Part shown: piece after piece, positions 20,841 to 30,199 of the stretch
Numbering within the stretch: position 1 is the first letter of the stretch
Layout: each line of letters begins with the position of its first letter
Origin: VBOC01 sp964512655
Lineage (GTDB): Bacteria > Bacteroidota > Ignavibacteria > UBA10030 > SZUA-254
DNA: 64,000 nucleotides
Direction of reading: 5' to 3'
Assembly (NCBI GenBank): GCA_964512655.1
Contig: CAZEJT010000010.1
Coordinates: 25,966-89,965, forward strand
The notes under the pieces: model-generated
Database searches by the model: none
The model's input: the letters and a program-made list of their open reading frames with translations, nothing else
What the model was told of the DNA's origin: nothing
Translations under genes and position numbers: made by a program

Positions 20841-21125
20841 TCACACCGTAGCCGCGCGCCGGACGGTCTGGGCGCAGTAAAAGCCGAGCTCAAGGCCGCT
20901 CAAGAGGAGCAGGGAAAGCGTGTCCCGGTCGAGCCAGGGACCGAATCCCTTATCCCCGATCAGCAGCGAGACGATGAAGGTCGACATCGTCCAGCCCACC
21001 GAAAAAATCAGCAGCAGGAACCCCACCGCCAGGAGCCCCTCCTTCCACGACGCGTCCTGCCACCGTTTCGTGAAGAACGTGACCGCCGCGATCGTATGCA
21101 TGTAAAAAATAAGGAGGGTGATCAT
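20841..21125 (-). CDS. Small membrane protein, function unknown
   Basis: 94 residues with three hydrophobic segments (MITLLIFYMHTIAAVTFF, LLAVGFLLLIFSVGWTMSTFIVSLL, LSLLLLSGLELGFYCAQ). I do not recognise the family. Its ATG overlaps the stop of the sugar transferase by 4 nt, so it is translated together with that gene and may assist the same membrane step of glycan assembly. It is the last gene of the clpS-alaS-gmhA operon. Confidence 0.75.
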   Translation of the reverse strand: MITLLIFYMHTIAAVTFFTKRWQDASWKEGLLAVGFLLLIFSVGWTMSTFIVSLLIGDKGFGPWLDRDTLSLLLLSGLELGFYCAQTVRRAATV

Positions 21126-22591
21126 CTTGAAGGCTGATCATGAGAGCCTCTGCCTCGCGCGTGGTCGCCGAGAACGAGGGGTCCGATCGTCATGAGGAGA
21201 ATCTTCAGGTCGAATGCGAGCGACCAGTTCTCGATGTAGTACAGGTCGTACCTGACGCGTTCTTCGAGGGACGTGTTGCCCCGCAGGCCGTTGACCTGCG
21301 CCCAACCCGTCATCCCCGTCTTCATCCTGTGCCGGTCGAGGTACTTGGGAACGGGAGCCGTCCCGGGACCCTCTTTCCGTGAAAAGCGGTCGACAAAGAA
21401 TGGCCGCTCCGGCCGCGGCCCCACGAGGCTCATCTCTCCCACGAGCACGTTGATCAATTGCGGAAATTCGTCGAGGCTCGTCCTGCGAAGAAACCTCCCT
21501 ACCTGCGTCATGCGGGGATCGTTTTCACTCGCCCATACCGGCCCTGTCTCGCGCTCGGCAAGCGGCGCCATCGAACGGAACTTGATTATCTGAAAGGGGC
21601 GGCCGTCGAGTCCCGCGCGCTCCTGGCGGAAGAAGACCGTTCCTTTCGAATCGAGCTTGATGATCAGCGCGATCAGGAGAAAGAGCGGCGCGAGGAGAAT
21701 AAGAAGGGGAACTGACAGGGCGAGATCGAAGAGCCGTTTCGTGATTCTGCCCCACGTCGTGATGGGCATGCCCTTGATCCTGATAAAGGAGATCCCCTCG
21801 ATCTCCTTCACCGTCATCCTGCTCGCGGGGAGCTCGAGAAAATCCGGCGCAAGAAGAAACTCGACGGTGATTCCCTCGCACGCCTCCATCATCCGGTAGA
21901 GCTCTCCTTGATCCTCGTGAGCGATGGCGACGAGCGCCAGCTCGACGTTCCGGGAGGTGATTTCACGGGCGGCGTCGCCGAACGTGCCGAGATACTCCAT
22001 GGCGGCGAGGGGAGACCCGGCGGGGGGTCGCGACGGGGCGAAGGAACCCACCAGCCGGTATCCGAGCATCGGATGATTGTGCACGGAGTCGACGATGCGT
22101 TCGGCCGCCTCTCCGCTTCCGATGATAACGGCGTTGGAGATACCCCGGCCGCTCTTGTACAGGTTCTTCTCGATGACGCGGAGGATGGCCCTCCCGGCGG
22201 TCATGAAGAGGATAGAGGCACCCCACAGGAGTCCGAACACCAGGCGGGAGTACGAGAAGGCGCGGTAGAAGAATGCCGCGCTCATCACGATCAGCATTCC
22301 GAGCGACACGAGCTTTACGATGTGGAACGCCTCCGAGGCGGCTCCGGTGTTCCGGCGTGCGCCGTACATCCGGCGCGATTCGAAGAGGATCAGCCAGACG
22401 GGAATGACGACGAGCGATCCGTAGATGTAGGCGTCGAGGGGAGGAATCTCCTCCCCGATCTTCACGAATGCCAGGAGTCCGGTCTTGAACCTCAGCCAGT
22501 ACGAGAGGAGGAAGGCGAGTTCGATCGCAAGGGCGTCGAAGAGCACTCCGAGCGTGGGGATGAGGGCGTCATTGCGGCGATGGGGCTCCAT
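21122..22591 (-). CDS. Polyprenyl glycosylphosphotransferase (WcaJ/WbaP type)
   Basis: 489 residues. The N-terminal half has four to five membrane helices and a CoA-binding-like Rossmann part (NAVIIGSGEAAERIVDSV); the C-terminal half is the bacterial sugar transferase domain. Signature stretches are ITKRLFDLALSVPLL, KLDSKGTVFFRQERAG, KFRSM and LRRTSLDEFPQLINVLVGEMSLVGPRP. The family moves a sugar-1-phosphate from a nucleotide sugar to undecaprenyl phosphate, the first step of a surface polysaccharide repeat. It lies 9 nt after gmhA, which makes heptose precursors. Confidence 0.92.
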   Translation of the reverse strand: MEPHRRNDALIPTLGVLFDALAIELAFLLSYWLRFKTGLLAFVKIGEEIPPLDAYIYGSLVVIPVWLILFESRRMYGARRNTGAASEAFHIVKLVSLGMLIVMSAAFFYRAFSYSRLVFGLLWGASILFMTAGRAILRVIEKNLYKSGRGISNAVIIGSGEAAERIVDSVHNHPMLGYRLVGSFAPSRPPAGSPLAAMEYLGTFGDAAREITSRNVELALVAIAHEDQGELYRMMEACEGITVEFLLAPDFLELPASRMTVKEIEGISFIRIKGMPITTWGRITKRLFDLALSVPLLILLAPLFLLIALIIKLDSKGTVFFRQERAGLDGRPFQIIKFRSMAPLAERETGPVWASENDPRMTQVGRFLRRTSLDEFPQLINVLVGEMSLVGPRPERPFFVDRFSRKEGPGTAPVPKYLDRHRMKTGMTGWAQVNGLRGNTSLEERVRYDLYYIENWSLAFDLKILLMTIGPLVLGDHARGRGSHDQPSR

Positions 22592-22600
22592 GCTCCGCCG

Positions 22601-23215
22601 CTACCCGAACATCTCATGTTCGAGAAGACCGCAGATGATGTGCGCCGCCGTGATGTGGCCCTCCTGGATGCGCTGCGTGTCATCGGAAGGGATGACGATC
22701 GGGATGTCGACGAGCGCCTTCGAGGCCCCTCCTCCCTTGCCGAGGAACCCGATGACGGTGAGGCCCCTCTTCTTCGCTTCCTTGATTGCCCGGTTGACGT
22801 TTTCGGACTTCCCGCTCGTGCTGATCGCGATCAGCACATCTCCCTTCCTTCCGAGCCCCTCTACCTGGCGGGCAAAGATATTTTCGAATCCGAGGTCGTT
22901 TCCCCCCGCCGTGAGCATCGAGCTGTCGGTCGTCAGGGCGATTGCCGCCAGGGACGGGCGATCGGGGTTGGACATCCTGATCACAAGCTCGGTCGCGATG
23001 TGCTGCGAGTCGGCGGCGCTTCCCCCGTTTCCGCAGAGGAGCACTTTTCCTCCCCCCTCGTACGACCGGATGATCGCCCCCACGGCGTCGATGATGCCGC
23101 CGGAGCAGGCCTTCGTCATGTTCTGTTTTGTCTCGGCGCTCTCTTCGAGCTGCTGGCGGATGTAGGAGAGCCGGTGACGCGCGGCAGATGAATTCTTGGG
23201 CATGGGGTTTTTCAT
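22601..23215 (-). CDS. gmhA: Phosphoheptose isomerase (SIS domain)
   Basis: 204 residues of the GmhA family, converting sedoheptulose 7-phosphate to D-glycero-D-manno-heptose 7-phosphate. Visible are CGNGGSAADSQHIATEL (substrate and metal site), the SIS motif ISTSGKSENVNRAI and the C-terminal EGHITAAHIICGLLEHEMF with the conserved histidines. Met5 could be the real start. The ATG overlaps the alaS stop by 4 nt. With the sugar transferase it suggests heptose use in a surface glycan. The rest of the heptose pathway is not in the window. Confidence 0.93.
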   Translation of the reverse strand: MKNPMPKNSSAARHRLSYIRQQLEESAETKQNMTKACSGGIIDAVGAIIRSYEGGGKVLLCGNGGSAADSQHIATELVIRMSNPDRPSLAAIALTTDSSMLTAGGNDLGFENIFARQVEGLGRKGDVLIAISTSGKSENVNRAIKEAKKRGLTVIGFLGKGGGASKALVDIPIVIPSDDTQRIQEGHITAAHIICGLLEHEMFG

Positions 23216-25995
23216 GAAGGAGTGTGGGAAAGCATCGACCGGACGATCTCCGGGGTCTGGAGAAGAGCATCGTCGAGTTTCAGTATGTCTTTACCGCCTG
23301 CCGTCGCGAGATGCGGGCGTCCGCCCCCTCCCCCGCCGACCCGCCGGGCAAGCTCGCCTACAATCTTGCCGGCCTGGAGCTTTTTATCTCGTATGAGATC
23401 GTCCGTCACGACGCACACCAGCGCCACCTTCTCGTCCACGACCGCCGCCAGGACTCCCACGCCGGAGGAGAGCCTGGAACGGAGCACGTCTCCCAGTTTC
23501 TTCAGTTCTTCCATGTCGCCCGCTTCGATCCTTGAGGAGACGATCTTGAATCCGTTCAGAGCGCTTCCTCCCGCCACGATCGCATCGAGGCTGGAGGAGG
23601 CATCGGTGATTCTCAACTTGCTCAGCTCTTTCCTCAGATCGTGGGCGGTCCCGGAAATTGTTTCGACGGATTGCTCACACCTGCGGATCATGTCTTCGAT
23701 CGCACTGAGGTATCTCAGGTCGGCGCCTCCGGCGGGTGGGGCCGGCGGAGCTTCCCCGGCTGTGGTGTGGCGGACGCCCTGCGCCGCCCTTCCCAGCTCC
23801 CGCTCCAGGACCTCTTGTTCCCGAAGGAGCCGTTCGATCTGTTGGTCGAGTTCACCTGCCCTGGCGAGCCGTTTCTCGATGTATCGGTTGAATCCTTCTC
23901 CCGTGACCGCCTCGATGCGCCTCACGCCGCTGGCGACGCTCGATTCTGCGGTGATCTTGAACAGGCCGATCTCGCTTGTGTTCCTGACGTGGGTCCCTCC
24001 GCAGAGTTCCACGGAAAAAGCGGGATCTATTTCCACGATGCGCACTCTCTCGCCGTATTTGTCTCCGAAGAACATCTTCACGTTTGGATAGCGCCGCTTG
24101 GCTTCTTCGACGGAGATCCACTCCTTCGGGTCGTTGAGGGCATAGACACCGATCGAGCCGGCGATCTTCTCGTTCACCATTTCATCGATCGCGCGGAGCT
24201 GATCGGGAGTAATCTTTTCGAAATGGTTGAAATCGAACCTGAGGTGGTCGGGAGCGACCAGAGAACCCTGCTGGTGAAGATGGTTCCCGAGAACCCGCCG
24301 GAGAGCCTCGTGCACGATGTGCGTCGCGGTGTGGTTCCTCTCGATATTTCTTCTCCTCAACGCGTCGACCGAAGCCTGAACAGGCGTGCCGGGAGACGCA
24401 TGTACCGGCTCCTTGAGGATATGGACATGCACGTTGCCGCTCTTCTGGGTGTCGAGAACCGTCGCCACTTTTCCCCCAATGTTGATCTCTCCGCGGTCGC
24501 CCACCTGACCGCCCGATTCCCCGTAGAACGGCGTGACGTCGAGGACGAGAAGATTCCCCTCTTCTTTGAGAACGACGGCCCTTCCCTCGTCGGATTCATA
24601 ACCGATAAACCTGAAGCGGATGTCAAGGCCGGAAGTGTCCAGGCGCCTGATCGATTCTTTCCCCCCCGTAACGGTCCCGGAGGTCTGTTCACCCGCCTGT
24701 GCCAGGCGCGACCGTACTTTTTGCTCCTCCATCAGTTCGGCAAACTTCAGGGTGTCCACGCTCAGGCCCCGTTCCGCCGCCATCAGCTCGGTGAGATCGA
24801 GCGGAAATCCGTACGTATCGTAGAGCCTGAAGGCATCGCCGCCCGGGAAGACGGCCGGGGGTTTTAGCCGGGCCGCGGCCGAAGCGAATATCTCCAATCC
24901 CCGGTCGAGGGTGGCGTTAAAGCTTTCCTCCTCGCCTTTGACGATTCTTTCGATGTGCTCCTGTTTCGCGGCGATCTCCGGGTACTGCCGTCCGATCGAT
25001 TGGGAAACGGACGCAACCACTTTGTGGAGAAATGGCTCATGCATGCCGAGGTTGCGCCCGAACCGCGCGCCCCTGCGGAGAATTCTCCTCATCACATATC
25101 CCCTCCCCTCGTTCGAGGGGACTCCGCCGTCGGCAATCGACACTGAAAGCATCCGGACGTGGTCGGCGACCACGCGGAACGCGGTGTCGGTCTCGGCATC
25201 CGAGCCGTAGCGCCTTCCTGTGAGCGATGCGATGCGGTCCATGACCGGTGAGAAGAGGTCCGTGTCGTAGTTCGAATCCTTCCTCTGCAGGACGGCGCAG
25301 ATTCTCTCGAATCCCATGCCGGTGTCTACGTGCTTCGCCGGCAGCGAGGTCAGAGTCCCCTTCGCGTCGCGGTCGTACTGGATGAAGACGAGGTTCCATA
25401 TTTCCATGACGCGGGGGTCGCCTGCGTTTACGAGAGAGCCGCCCGAGAGGTCGGGTGTGCGGTCGATATGGATCTCGGAGCAGGGCCCGCACGGTCCCGT
25501 CTCCCCCATCTCCCAGAAATTATCTTTTTTTCCGAAGCGCAGGACGTGCGACGGATCGATGTCGGTGACCTTTTTCCAGAGCCGCTCCGCCTCGTCGTCG
25601 CTCTCGAAGACCGTCGCGTAGAGCCGCCGCTTTTCCAAACCCCAGACTCCCGTCAGCAGCTTCCATGCCCACTCGATTGCTTCGGCCTTATAATAGTCGC
25701 CAAACGACCAGTTCCCCAGCATCTCGAAGAAGGTGTGGTGATAGGTGTCGCGCCCCACTTCCTCTAGGTCATTGTGTTTGCCGCTCACACGGATGCATTT
25801 TTGCGAATCGACGGCCCTCCGGTAGTCACGCCTCCCGGTGCCGAGAAAGACGTCCTTGAACTGGTTCATGCCGGCGTTGGTAAACAATAGCGTGGGATCA
25901 TCGTAAGGAATGACAGGCGCGCTGGGGACAACTGTGTGTCCCAGTTCCTCAAAAAAGCGGAGAAACCCGCTCCTGATGTCGGAGGACGTTGTCAA
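23212..25995 (-). CDS. alaS: Alanine-tRNA ligase
   Basis: 927 residues, close to the usual 870-900. Catalytic core motifs at the N-terminus include DPTLLFTNAGMNQFKDVFLG and SQKCIRVSGKHNDLEEVG. The editing domain has NHTATHIVHEALRRVLG and the zinc-binding CGGTHV; the C-terminal DHHA1 part ends GGGGGRPHLATAGGK, the Gly-rich loop. It sits 43 nt after clpS and overlaps gmhA. No T-box leader is seen. Confidence 0.98.
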   Translation of the reverse strand: MTTSSDIRSGFLRFFEELGHTVVPSAPVIPYDDPTLLFTNAGMNQFKDVFLGTGRRDYRRAVDSQKCIRVSGKHNDLEEVGRDTYHHTFFEMLGNWSFGDYYKAEAIEWAWKLLTGVWGLEKRRLYATVFESDDEAERLWKKVTDIDPSHVLRFGKKDNFWEMGETGPCGPCSEIHIDRTPDLSGGSLVNAGDPRVMEIWNLVFIQYDRDAKGTLTSLPAKHVDTGMGFERICAVLQRKDSNYDTDLFSPVMDRIASLTGRRYGSDAETDTAFRVVADHVRMLSVSIADGGVPSNEGRGYVMRRILRRGARFGRNLGMHEPFLHKVVASVSQSIGRQYPEIAAKQEHIERIVKGEEESFNATLDRGLEIFASAAARLKPPAVFPGGDAFRLYDTYGFPLDLTELMAAERGLSVDTLKFAELMEEQKVRSRLAQAGEQTSGTVTGGKESIRRLDTSGLDIRFRFIGYESDEGRAVVLKEEGNLLVLDVTPFYGESGGQVGDRGEINIGGKVATVLDTQKSGNVHVHILKEPVHASPGTPVQASVDALRRRNIERNHTATHIVHEALRRVLGNHLHQQGSLVAPDHLRFDFNHFEKITPDQLRAIDEMVNEKIAGSIGVYALNDPKEWISVEEAKRRYPNVKMFFGDKYGERVRIVEIDPAFSVELCGGTHVRNTSEIGLFKITAESSVASGVRRIEAVTGEGFNRYIEKRLARAGELDQQIERLLREQEVLERELGRAAQGVRHTTAGEAPPAPPAGGADLRYLSAIEDMIRRCEQSVETISGTAHDLRKELSKLRITDASSSLDAIVAGGSALNGFKIVSSRIEAGDMEELKKLGDVLRSRLSSGVGVLAAVVDEKVALVCVVTDDLIRDKKLQAGKIVGELARRVGGGGGGRPHLATAGGKDILKLDDALLQTPEIVRSMLSHTPS

Positions 25996-26038
25996 CGGGG
26001 GGCCTGTGGGGAGTGTCGAACCGGAAGGATCATGTGCA

Positions 26039-26347
26039 TCAGACCTCGATTTGCGTCATGAGATCAATTTCCTCCAGAATCCCGCTTACTTCGACGCATT
26101 TTCTCATTTCGCCCTCGAATACCATGGCTTTCCCGTTGCTGTGGACCTCCCATGTAAGCGCCTCGGCGCGAGCGTGGTCGCAGCCGGTGGCCTTGATGAT
26201 CTGGCCGATGACCTCATCGAACGTGTGAATCTCGTCGTTAAAAAGGAGCACGCGCGCCGGCTCCTGCGTCGAAACGCCTGTATCCTGTTCCTCCTCGACG
26301 CCGGCTGCCGGTTTGTCCGGGGAGATATCGTAGAACGCGCTGAGCAT
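26039..26347 (-). CDS. clpS: ATP-dependent Clp protease adaptor ClpS
   Basis: 102 residues. ClpS delivers N-degron substrates to ClpAP. The core is ARVLLFNDEIHTFDEVIGQII (the NDE loop that reads the N-terminal residue) and TWEVHSNGKAMVFEG. The first 28 residues form an acidic flexible tail (SPDKPAAGVEEEQDTG), which in other ClpS proteins controls ClpA. It leads the operon clpS-alaS-gmhA-sugar transferase; the predicted promoter leaves a leader of only about 8 nt. Confidence 0.93.
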   Translation of the reverse strand: MLSAFYDISPDKPAAGVEEEQDTGVSTQEPARVLLFNDEIHTFDEVIGQIIKATGCDHARAEALTWEVHSNGKAMVFEGEMRKCVEVSGILEEIDLMTQIEV

Positions 26348-26362
26348 GCATCATCAACAACA

Positions 26363-26391
26363 AAAGTAGGAAAAAGGGGTCACTTTTGCAA
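26363..26391 (-). promoter_or_regulatory. Promoter of the clpS-alaS operon
   Basis: TTGCAA (26391-26386) and TACTTT (26368-26363) are separated by 17 nt on the minus strand. The same stretch also fits the Bacteroidetes pattern, since TACTTTTG matches TAnnTTTG. It lies back to back with the plus-strand promoter at 26402. Confidence 0.6.
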
Positions 26392-26401
26392 TGAAACCTG
26401 A

Positions 26402-26430
26402 TTGACTTTAGACTGTTAAAGGAATATATT
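26402..26430 (+). promoter_or_regulatory. Promoter of the T9SS propeller protein
   Basis: TTGACT (26402-26407) and TATATT (26425-26430) are separated by exactly 17 nt, a near-consensus sigma-70 site, 35 nt before the ATG of the secreted protein. This is one of the best promoter matches in the window. Confidence 0.75.
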
Positions 26431-26465
26431 AAGCTGATCCGAATCCACTCTACCGGCCATTACCC

Positions 26466-29400
26466 ATGAGCAAGATGCTCTACCGCCTCGGCGTCTCCCT
26501 CCTCGCAATTTCACTCTCTTTTATGATGTGGTCGCCCCGTCAGGGAAACGTTGTGAGAGTCCCTGAGAATGAACGGGAGGATCACGCCTGGGAGATGTTC
26601 CAGTGGTGGTATATGCAGCGTGCGATGCCCTACGAGATGATCCCCCAGGGAGCATTCGAGAAGGCCGCCCTCTATGCGAAAACGAAGATACAGAAGGAAA
26701 TTCCTTCCCCTTCATCCTCAACGGGGACTCCCGATCAGTGGGTCTCGATCGGACCGAATAACGTGGGAGGGAGGACTCTCTCCCTCGCCATCGATCCAAC
26801 CGCCTCCTCTGTGATCTGGGCCGGTGCGGCGAGCGGCGGCTTGTGGAGATCGACTTCAGGAGGAGAAGGAGCGGCCGCCTGGAGCTATGTCCCCACAGGG
26901 TTTCCGTCTCTTGCCATCAGCACGATCGCGATCGATCCTACGCAGAACTCCGTGATGTATATCGGAACGGGTGAGATCAGCGGCTACCACCGGCCCCAGG
27001 TGGGGACGCCCGGCGCCCGGTCCTCGTACGGAATGGGGATCCTCAAGTCGACGAACGGCGGATCGACCTGGAGTCAGACGTCTCTCACCTGGACGTTCAG
27101 CCAGATCACCGCGGTCGAGAAAATCGCCATCAATCCCCTCAATTCGAAGACACTCTACGCCGCCACGAGCGAAGGGGTCTACAAGTCCACAAACGCCGGG
27201 GCTTCGTGGAGCGTTTCGGACACGACCCTGATGGCGATGGATATCGCGATCAATCCGTCGGATACCGGCATGATCTATGCGACGCATGGGAACCTGAATT
27301 CGAGTCCAAACCCGGGGCTCTATCAGAGTCTCGACGCAGGAGGTCTCTGGCTTCCCCTGACCAACGGACTCCCCTCATCAAACTTCGGGAGGGCGGTCAT
27401 TTCGATCTCACCGAGCCATCCCGCCACTGTCTATCTCGGCGTCGCAAACGCCTCGAATGGCCAGGCCTACGGCCTCTACCGCTCTGATGATAACGGGGGA
27501 AGCTGGACACAGGAGTCGAACGTCAATTTCACGAGCGCGCAGGGGTGGTACGACATCGCCGTGGCGGTGAAGCCCAACGATCACCTGACTGTGTTCTGTT
27601 CCGGACTCGATGTGTACCGCTCTACGACTGGTGGAACCTCCCTTACGCAGGAGACTTTCTGGTTCCAGGGCTCGTTCGGCCTGGTTCCTCCCGGAGGTCC
27701 CGAAGGTCCTTCTTCATACACGCACGCAGACCATCATGCGATCGTGTTTGACAATGCTCATCCCGATACCGTGTACTTTTGTTCCGACGGAGGGGTCTTC
27801 AAGAGCACGGACGGCGGAGACACGTATTTCGGAGTAAACGGCGGATACGTGACGACGCAATTTTACAACGGGTTTGCGAATGCATATGCCGATTCCTCGA
27901 TCGCCCTCGGGGGGCTGCAGGACAACGGAGTGGTAGAGTACGAAGGATCGCCGACCTGGGACAAGGTCGATGGAGGCGACGGGGGCTGGTGCGCGATCGA
28001 TCCCACGGACCCGAAGGTACTCTACGACGAGTATGTCTATCTCTCCCTGAAGAAATCCGTCAACGGCGGAGGTTTCAGTCCGATCAACGCCGGCCTTCCT
28101 TCGGACGCCGGCTCCGCAAATTTCATCGCCCCGTTCGCGATCTCCCCGTCGAACCATAACATCCTCTATGCCGGGAACAAGAATGTATGGAAGACCACGA
28201 CCGGAGGCGACTCCTGGTTCGCTCCGAACGGCGGCGCAAACCTTAACGGCACGAAGATGGCTTGCATCGGCATCTCGCACACAAGCTCCGACACCCTTAT
28301 GGCCGGGACAGGAAGCGGATCTTCGGCCGAATCGCCCCTCTTCCAGATCTTCGCGTCGACCAACGGCGGCGCGTCGTGGACGCTTGTATCTGCCCCTCTC
28401 CCGGTTCGGTATCCGACGGACATCGAATTCGACCCCACGAACGGCGCGACGGTCTATCTCACCTATTCGGGATACGGAACCGGCCACGTCTTCACGTCGA
28501 CGAATGTAGGTCAGACGTGGACCGACATCAGCTCAAACCTCCCGAATATTCCCCATCAGAGCGTGACGGTCGATCCCGTCCAGCCGAACAACATTTATGT
28601 CGGGACCGACCTCGGCGTCTATCATTCATCGAACAGGGGGGGAACGTGGGAAGACTTCAGCGCCGGAATGGTTCCCGCGATGGTCCTCGACGTCACCATC
28701 TCCCGCGCCAATGGCAACATCCGGGCAGCCACATTCGGCAACGGCGTCTATCAGCGCAGGCTCTCCCGGTTGGCGACCCTCGCCGTCGTGGCGCCGAATG
28801 GCGGGGAGGTCTGGCCCTCCGGCCAGGTGGCGGTGATCCGCTGGTCGGAACTCCTCGTGAATCTCGTGAAAATAGAATACTCCACAAACGATGGAGCGTC
28901 ATGGAGCCTCGTTGCCGACAGCGTGCCCGCCGCCCCGGGACAGTACCTCTGGAATGTGCCTTCGGCGCAGACAGCCCAGGCACGGGTCAGGATCAGCGAG
29001 AGCGGAACAGGGACGCCCATCGATGAGAGCGACGCCGCGTTCACGATACTCCAGAACGCCGACGTCGTCGACGGATGGAACCTCGTATCTCTCAAGGTGG
29101 CTCCGCCCGATCCGCGGAAAGTGGTCCTCTTCCCGAACGCGAAATCTTCGGCCTTCTGGTACCTGGCCGGGTCCGGATATATCGTGAGCGATTCGCTTCG
29201 GGTCGGGAGAGGGTACTGGATGAAGTTCAGCGGGCCGCAGCTCACGCCCTATTCAGGCGACTCCATCGCGGCCGACAGCGTGACGGTTCGCGCGGGCTGG
29301 AACCTGATCGGCTCTATCTCCGGCGCGGTGTCCGTGAGCGGCATTACTCAGTTGCCCCCCGGGATCGTGATTTCCCCCTACTTCGGATACAGCGGAGGGT

Positions 29401-30194
29401 ATTTTGTTGCGGCGACGCTGCAGCCGGGCAAGGGCTATTGGGTGAAGGTGAGCGCAGACGGCAAACTCGTGCTCCACTCCGGCCCCGAGGCAACTCCTTT
29501 GACGGCCGATCCGGGGGAACGGTTGAGGGAATCCACGATCCTCACTCTCGCGGACGCCGCGGGGAGGAATCAGACGCTCTATCTCTCGGCTTCTCCGGCT
29601 CATTCCGGGGAACCTGAATTCATCATGCCTCCCCCCGCTCCGGAAGGAGGGTTCGACGCGCGCTTCTCCACGGGCCGGATGGTGGAAACCGCCCCGCAAG
29701 GGACATCAGGAGAGATTCCTATTCTTGTCTCGTCTGATGCATATCCGGTGTCGGTCACTTGGGAAGTCAGATCGGAGCTCGCTCGGACGTCCCTGGTCAT
29801 CGATAATCGCGTGGTGGAAATCGCGGGAACGGGATCGGCGACGATTGGGCACGCGGGGAGCCGTGTCGCACTGAGGCTTGGAAGCGGCCAGGCCCAGGCC
29901 CCCGGTGAGTTCGCGCTCTTGCCGAACTACCCCAACCCGTTCAATCCGACCACCAGGATTTCCTACGTGCTGGCGGGGCCGTCTGTCGTAACGCTCGAGG
30001 TCTCGGACATCGCCGGGCGCACCGTGGCAACGGTGATCAAGGGAGAGCTCAAGGGCGCGGGGAAACACGAAACGGAGTTCAACGCGGACGGGCTCCCCAG
30101 CGGGGTCTACTTCTACCGCATCATCGCGGAGCCCCGCTCAGCTGGTCAGGGCGGGAAGTTTCAGGCTGTCAGGAAAATGCTTCTGGTGCGCTGA
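26466..30194 (+). CDS. Large secreted beta-propeller (BNR/sortilin-like) protein with T9SS sorting domain
   Basis: 1242 residues with a signal peptide (LYRLGVSLLAISLSFMMWS). Residues about 90-760 carry many copies of the YRSTNGGxSW-type repeat (for example STNGGSTWSQT, SDDNGGSWTQ, STNGGASWTLV), forming one or two propellers of the BNR/Vps10 kind, with QDNGVVEYEG as in sortilin-like proteins. Two copies of a WNLVS/GYWMK and GWNLIGS/GYWVK module follow. The end is a type IX sorting domain from LLPNYPNPFNPTTRISYVL. A surface or secreted binding or hydrolytic role is likely; no catalytic set is recognised. Confidence 0.88.
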   Translation: MSKMLYRLGVSLLAISLSFMMWSPRQGNVVRVPENEREDHAWEMFQWWYMQRAMPYEMIPQGAFEKAALYAKTKIQKEIPSPSSSTGTPDQWVSIGPNNVGGRTLSLAIDPTASSVIWAGAASGGLWRSTSGGEGAAAWSYVPTGFPSLAISTIAIDPTQNSVMYIGTGEISGYHRPQVGTPGARSSYGMGILKSTNGGSTWSQTSLTWTFSQITAVEKIAINPLNSKTLYAATSEGVYKSTNAGASWSVSDTTLMAMDIAINPSDTGMIYATHGNLNSSPNPGLYQSLDAGGLWLPLTNGLPSSNFGRAVISISPSHPATVYLGVANASNGQAYGLYRSDDNGGSWTQESNVNFTSAQGWYDIAVAVKPNDHLTVFCSGLDVYRSTTGGTSLTQETFWFQGSFGLVPPGGPEGPSSYTHADHHAIVFDNAHPDTVYFCSDGGVFKSTDGGDTYFGVNGGYVTTQFYNGFANAYADSSIALGGLQDNGVVEYEGSPTWDKVDGGDGGWCAIDPTDPKVLYDEYVYLSLKKSVNGGGFSPINAGLPSDAGSANFIAPFAISPSNHNILYAGNKNVWKTTTGGDSWFAPNGGANLNGTKMACIGISHTSSDTLMAGTGSGSSAESPLFQIFASTNGGASWTLVSAPLPVRYPTDIEFDPTNGATVYLTYSGYGTGHVFTSTNVGQTWTDISSNLPNIPHQSVTVDPVQPNNIYVGTDLGVYHSSNRGGTWEDFSAGMVPAMVLDVTISRANGNIRAATFGNGVYQRRLSRLATLAVVAPNGGEVWPSGQVAVIRWSELLVNLVKIEYSTNDGASWSLVADSVPAAPGQYLWNVPSAQTAQARVRISESGTGTPIDESDAAFTILQNADVVDGWNLVSLKVAPPDPRKVVLFPNAKSSAFWYLAGSGYIVSDSLRVGRGYWMKFSGPQLTPYSGDSIAADSVTVRAGWNLIGSISGAVSVSGITQLPPGIVISPYFGYSGGYFVAATLQPGKGYWVKVSADGKLVLHSGPEATPLTADPGERLRESTILTLADAAGRNQTLYLSASPAHSGEPEFIMPPPAPEGGFDARFSTGRMVETAPQGTSGEIPILVSSDAYPVSVTWEVRSELARTSLVIDNRVVEIAGTGSATIGHAGSRVALRLGSGQAQAPGEFALLPNYPNPFNPTTRISYVLAGPSVVTLEVSDIAGRTVATVIKGELKGAGKHETEFNADGLPSGVYFYRIIAEPRSAGQGGKFQAVRKMLLVR

Positions 30195-30199
30195 TGATC

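Noticed and set aside
26039..26347. Bacteroidetes-type TAnnTTTG promoter as the general code of this genome
   Set aside because: Only the clpS upstream region fits it; that site equally fits a sigma-70 pattern with 17-nt spacing, and all other sites fit sigma-70 better.
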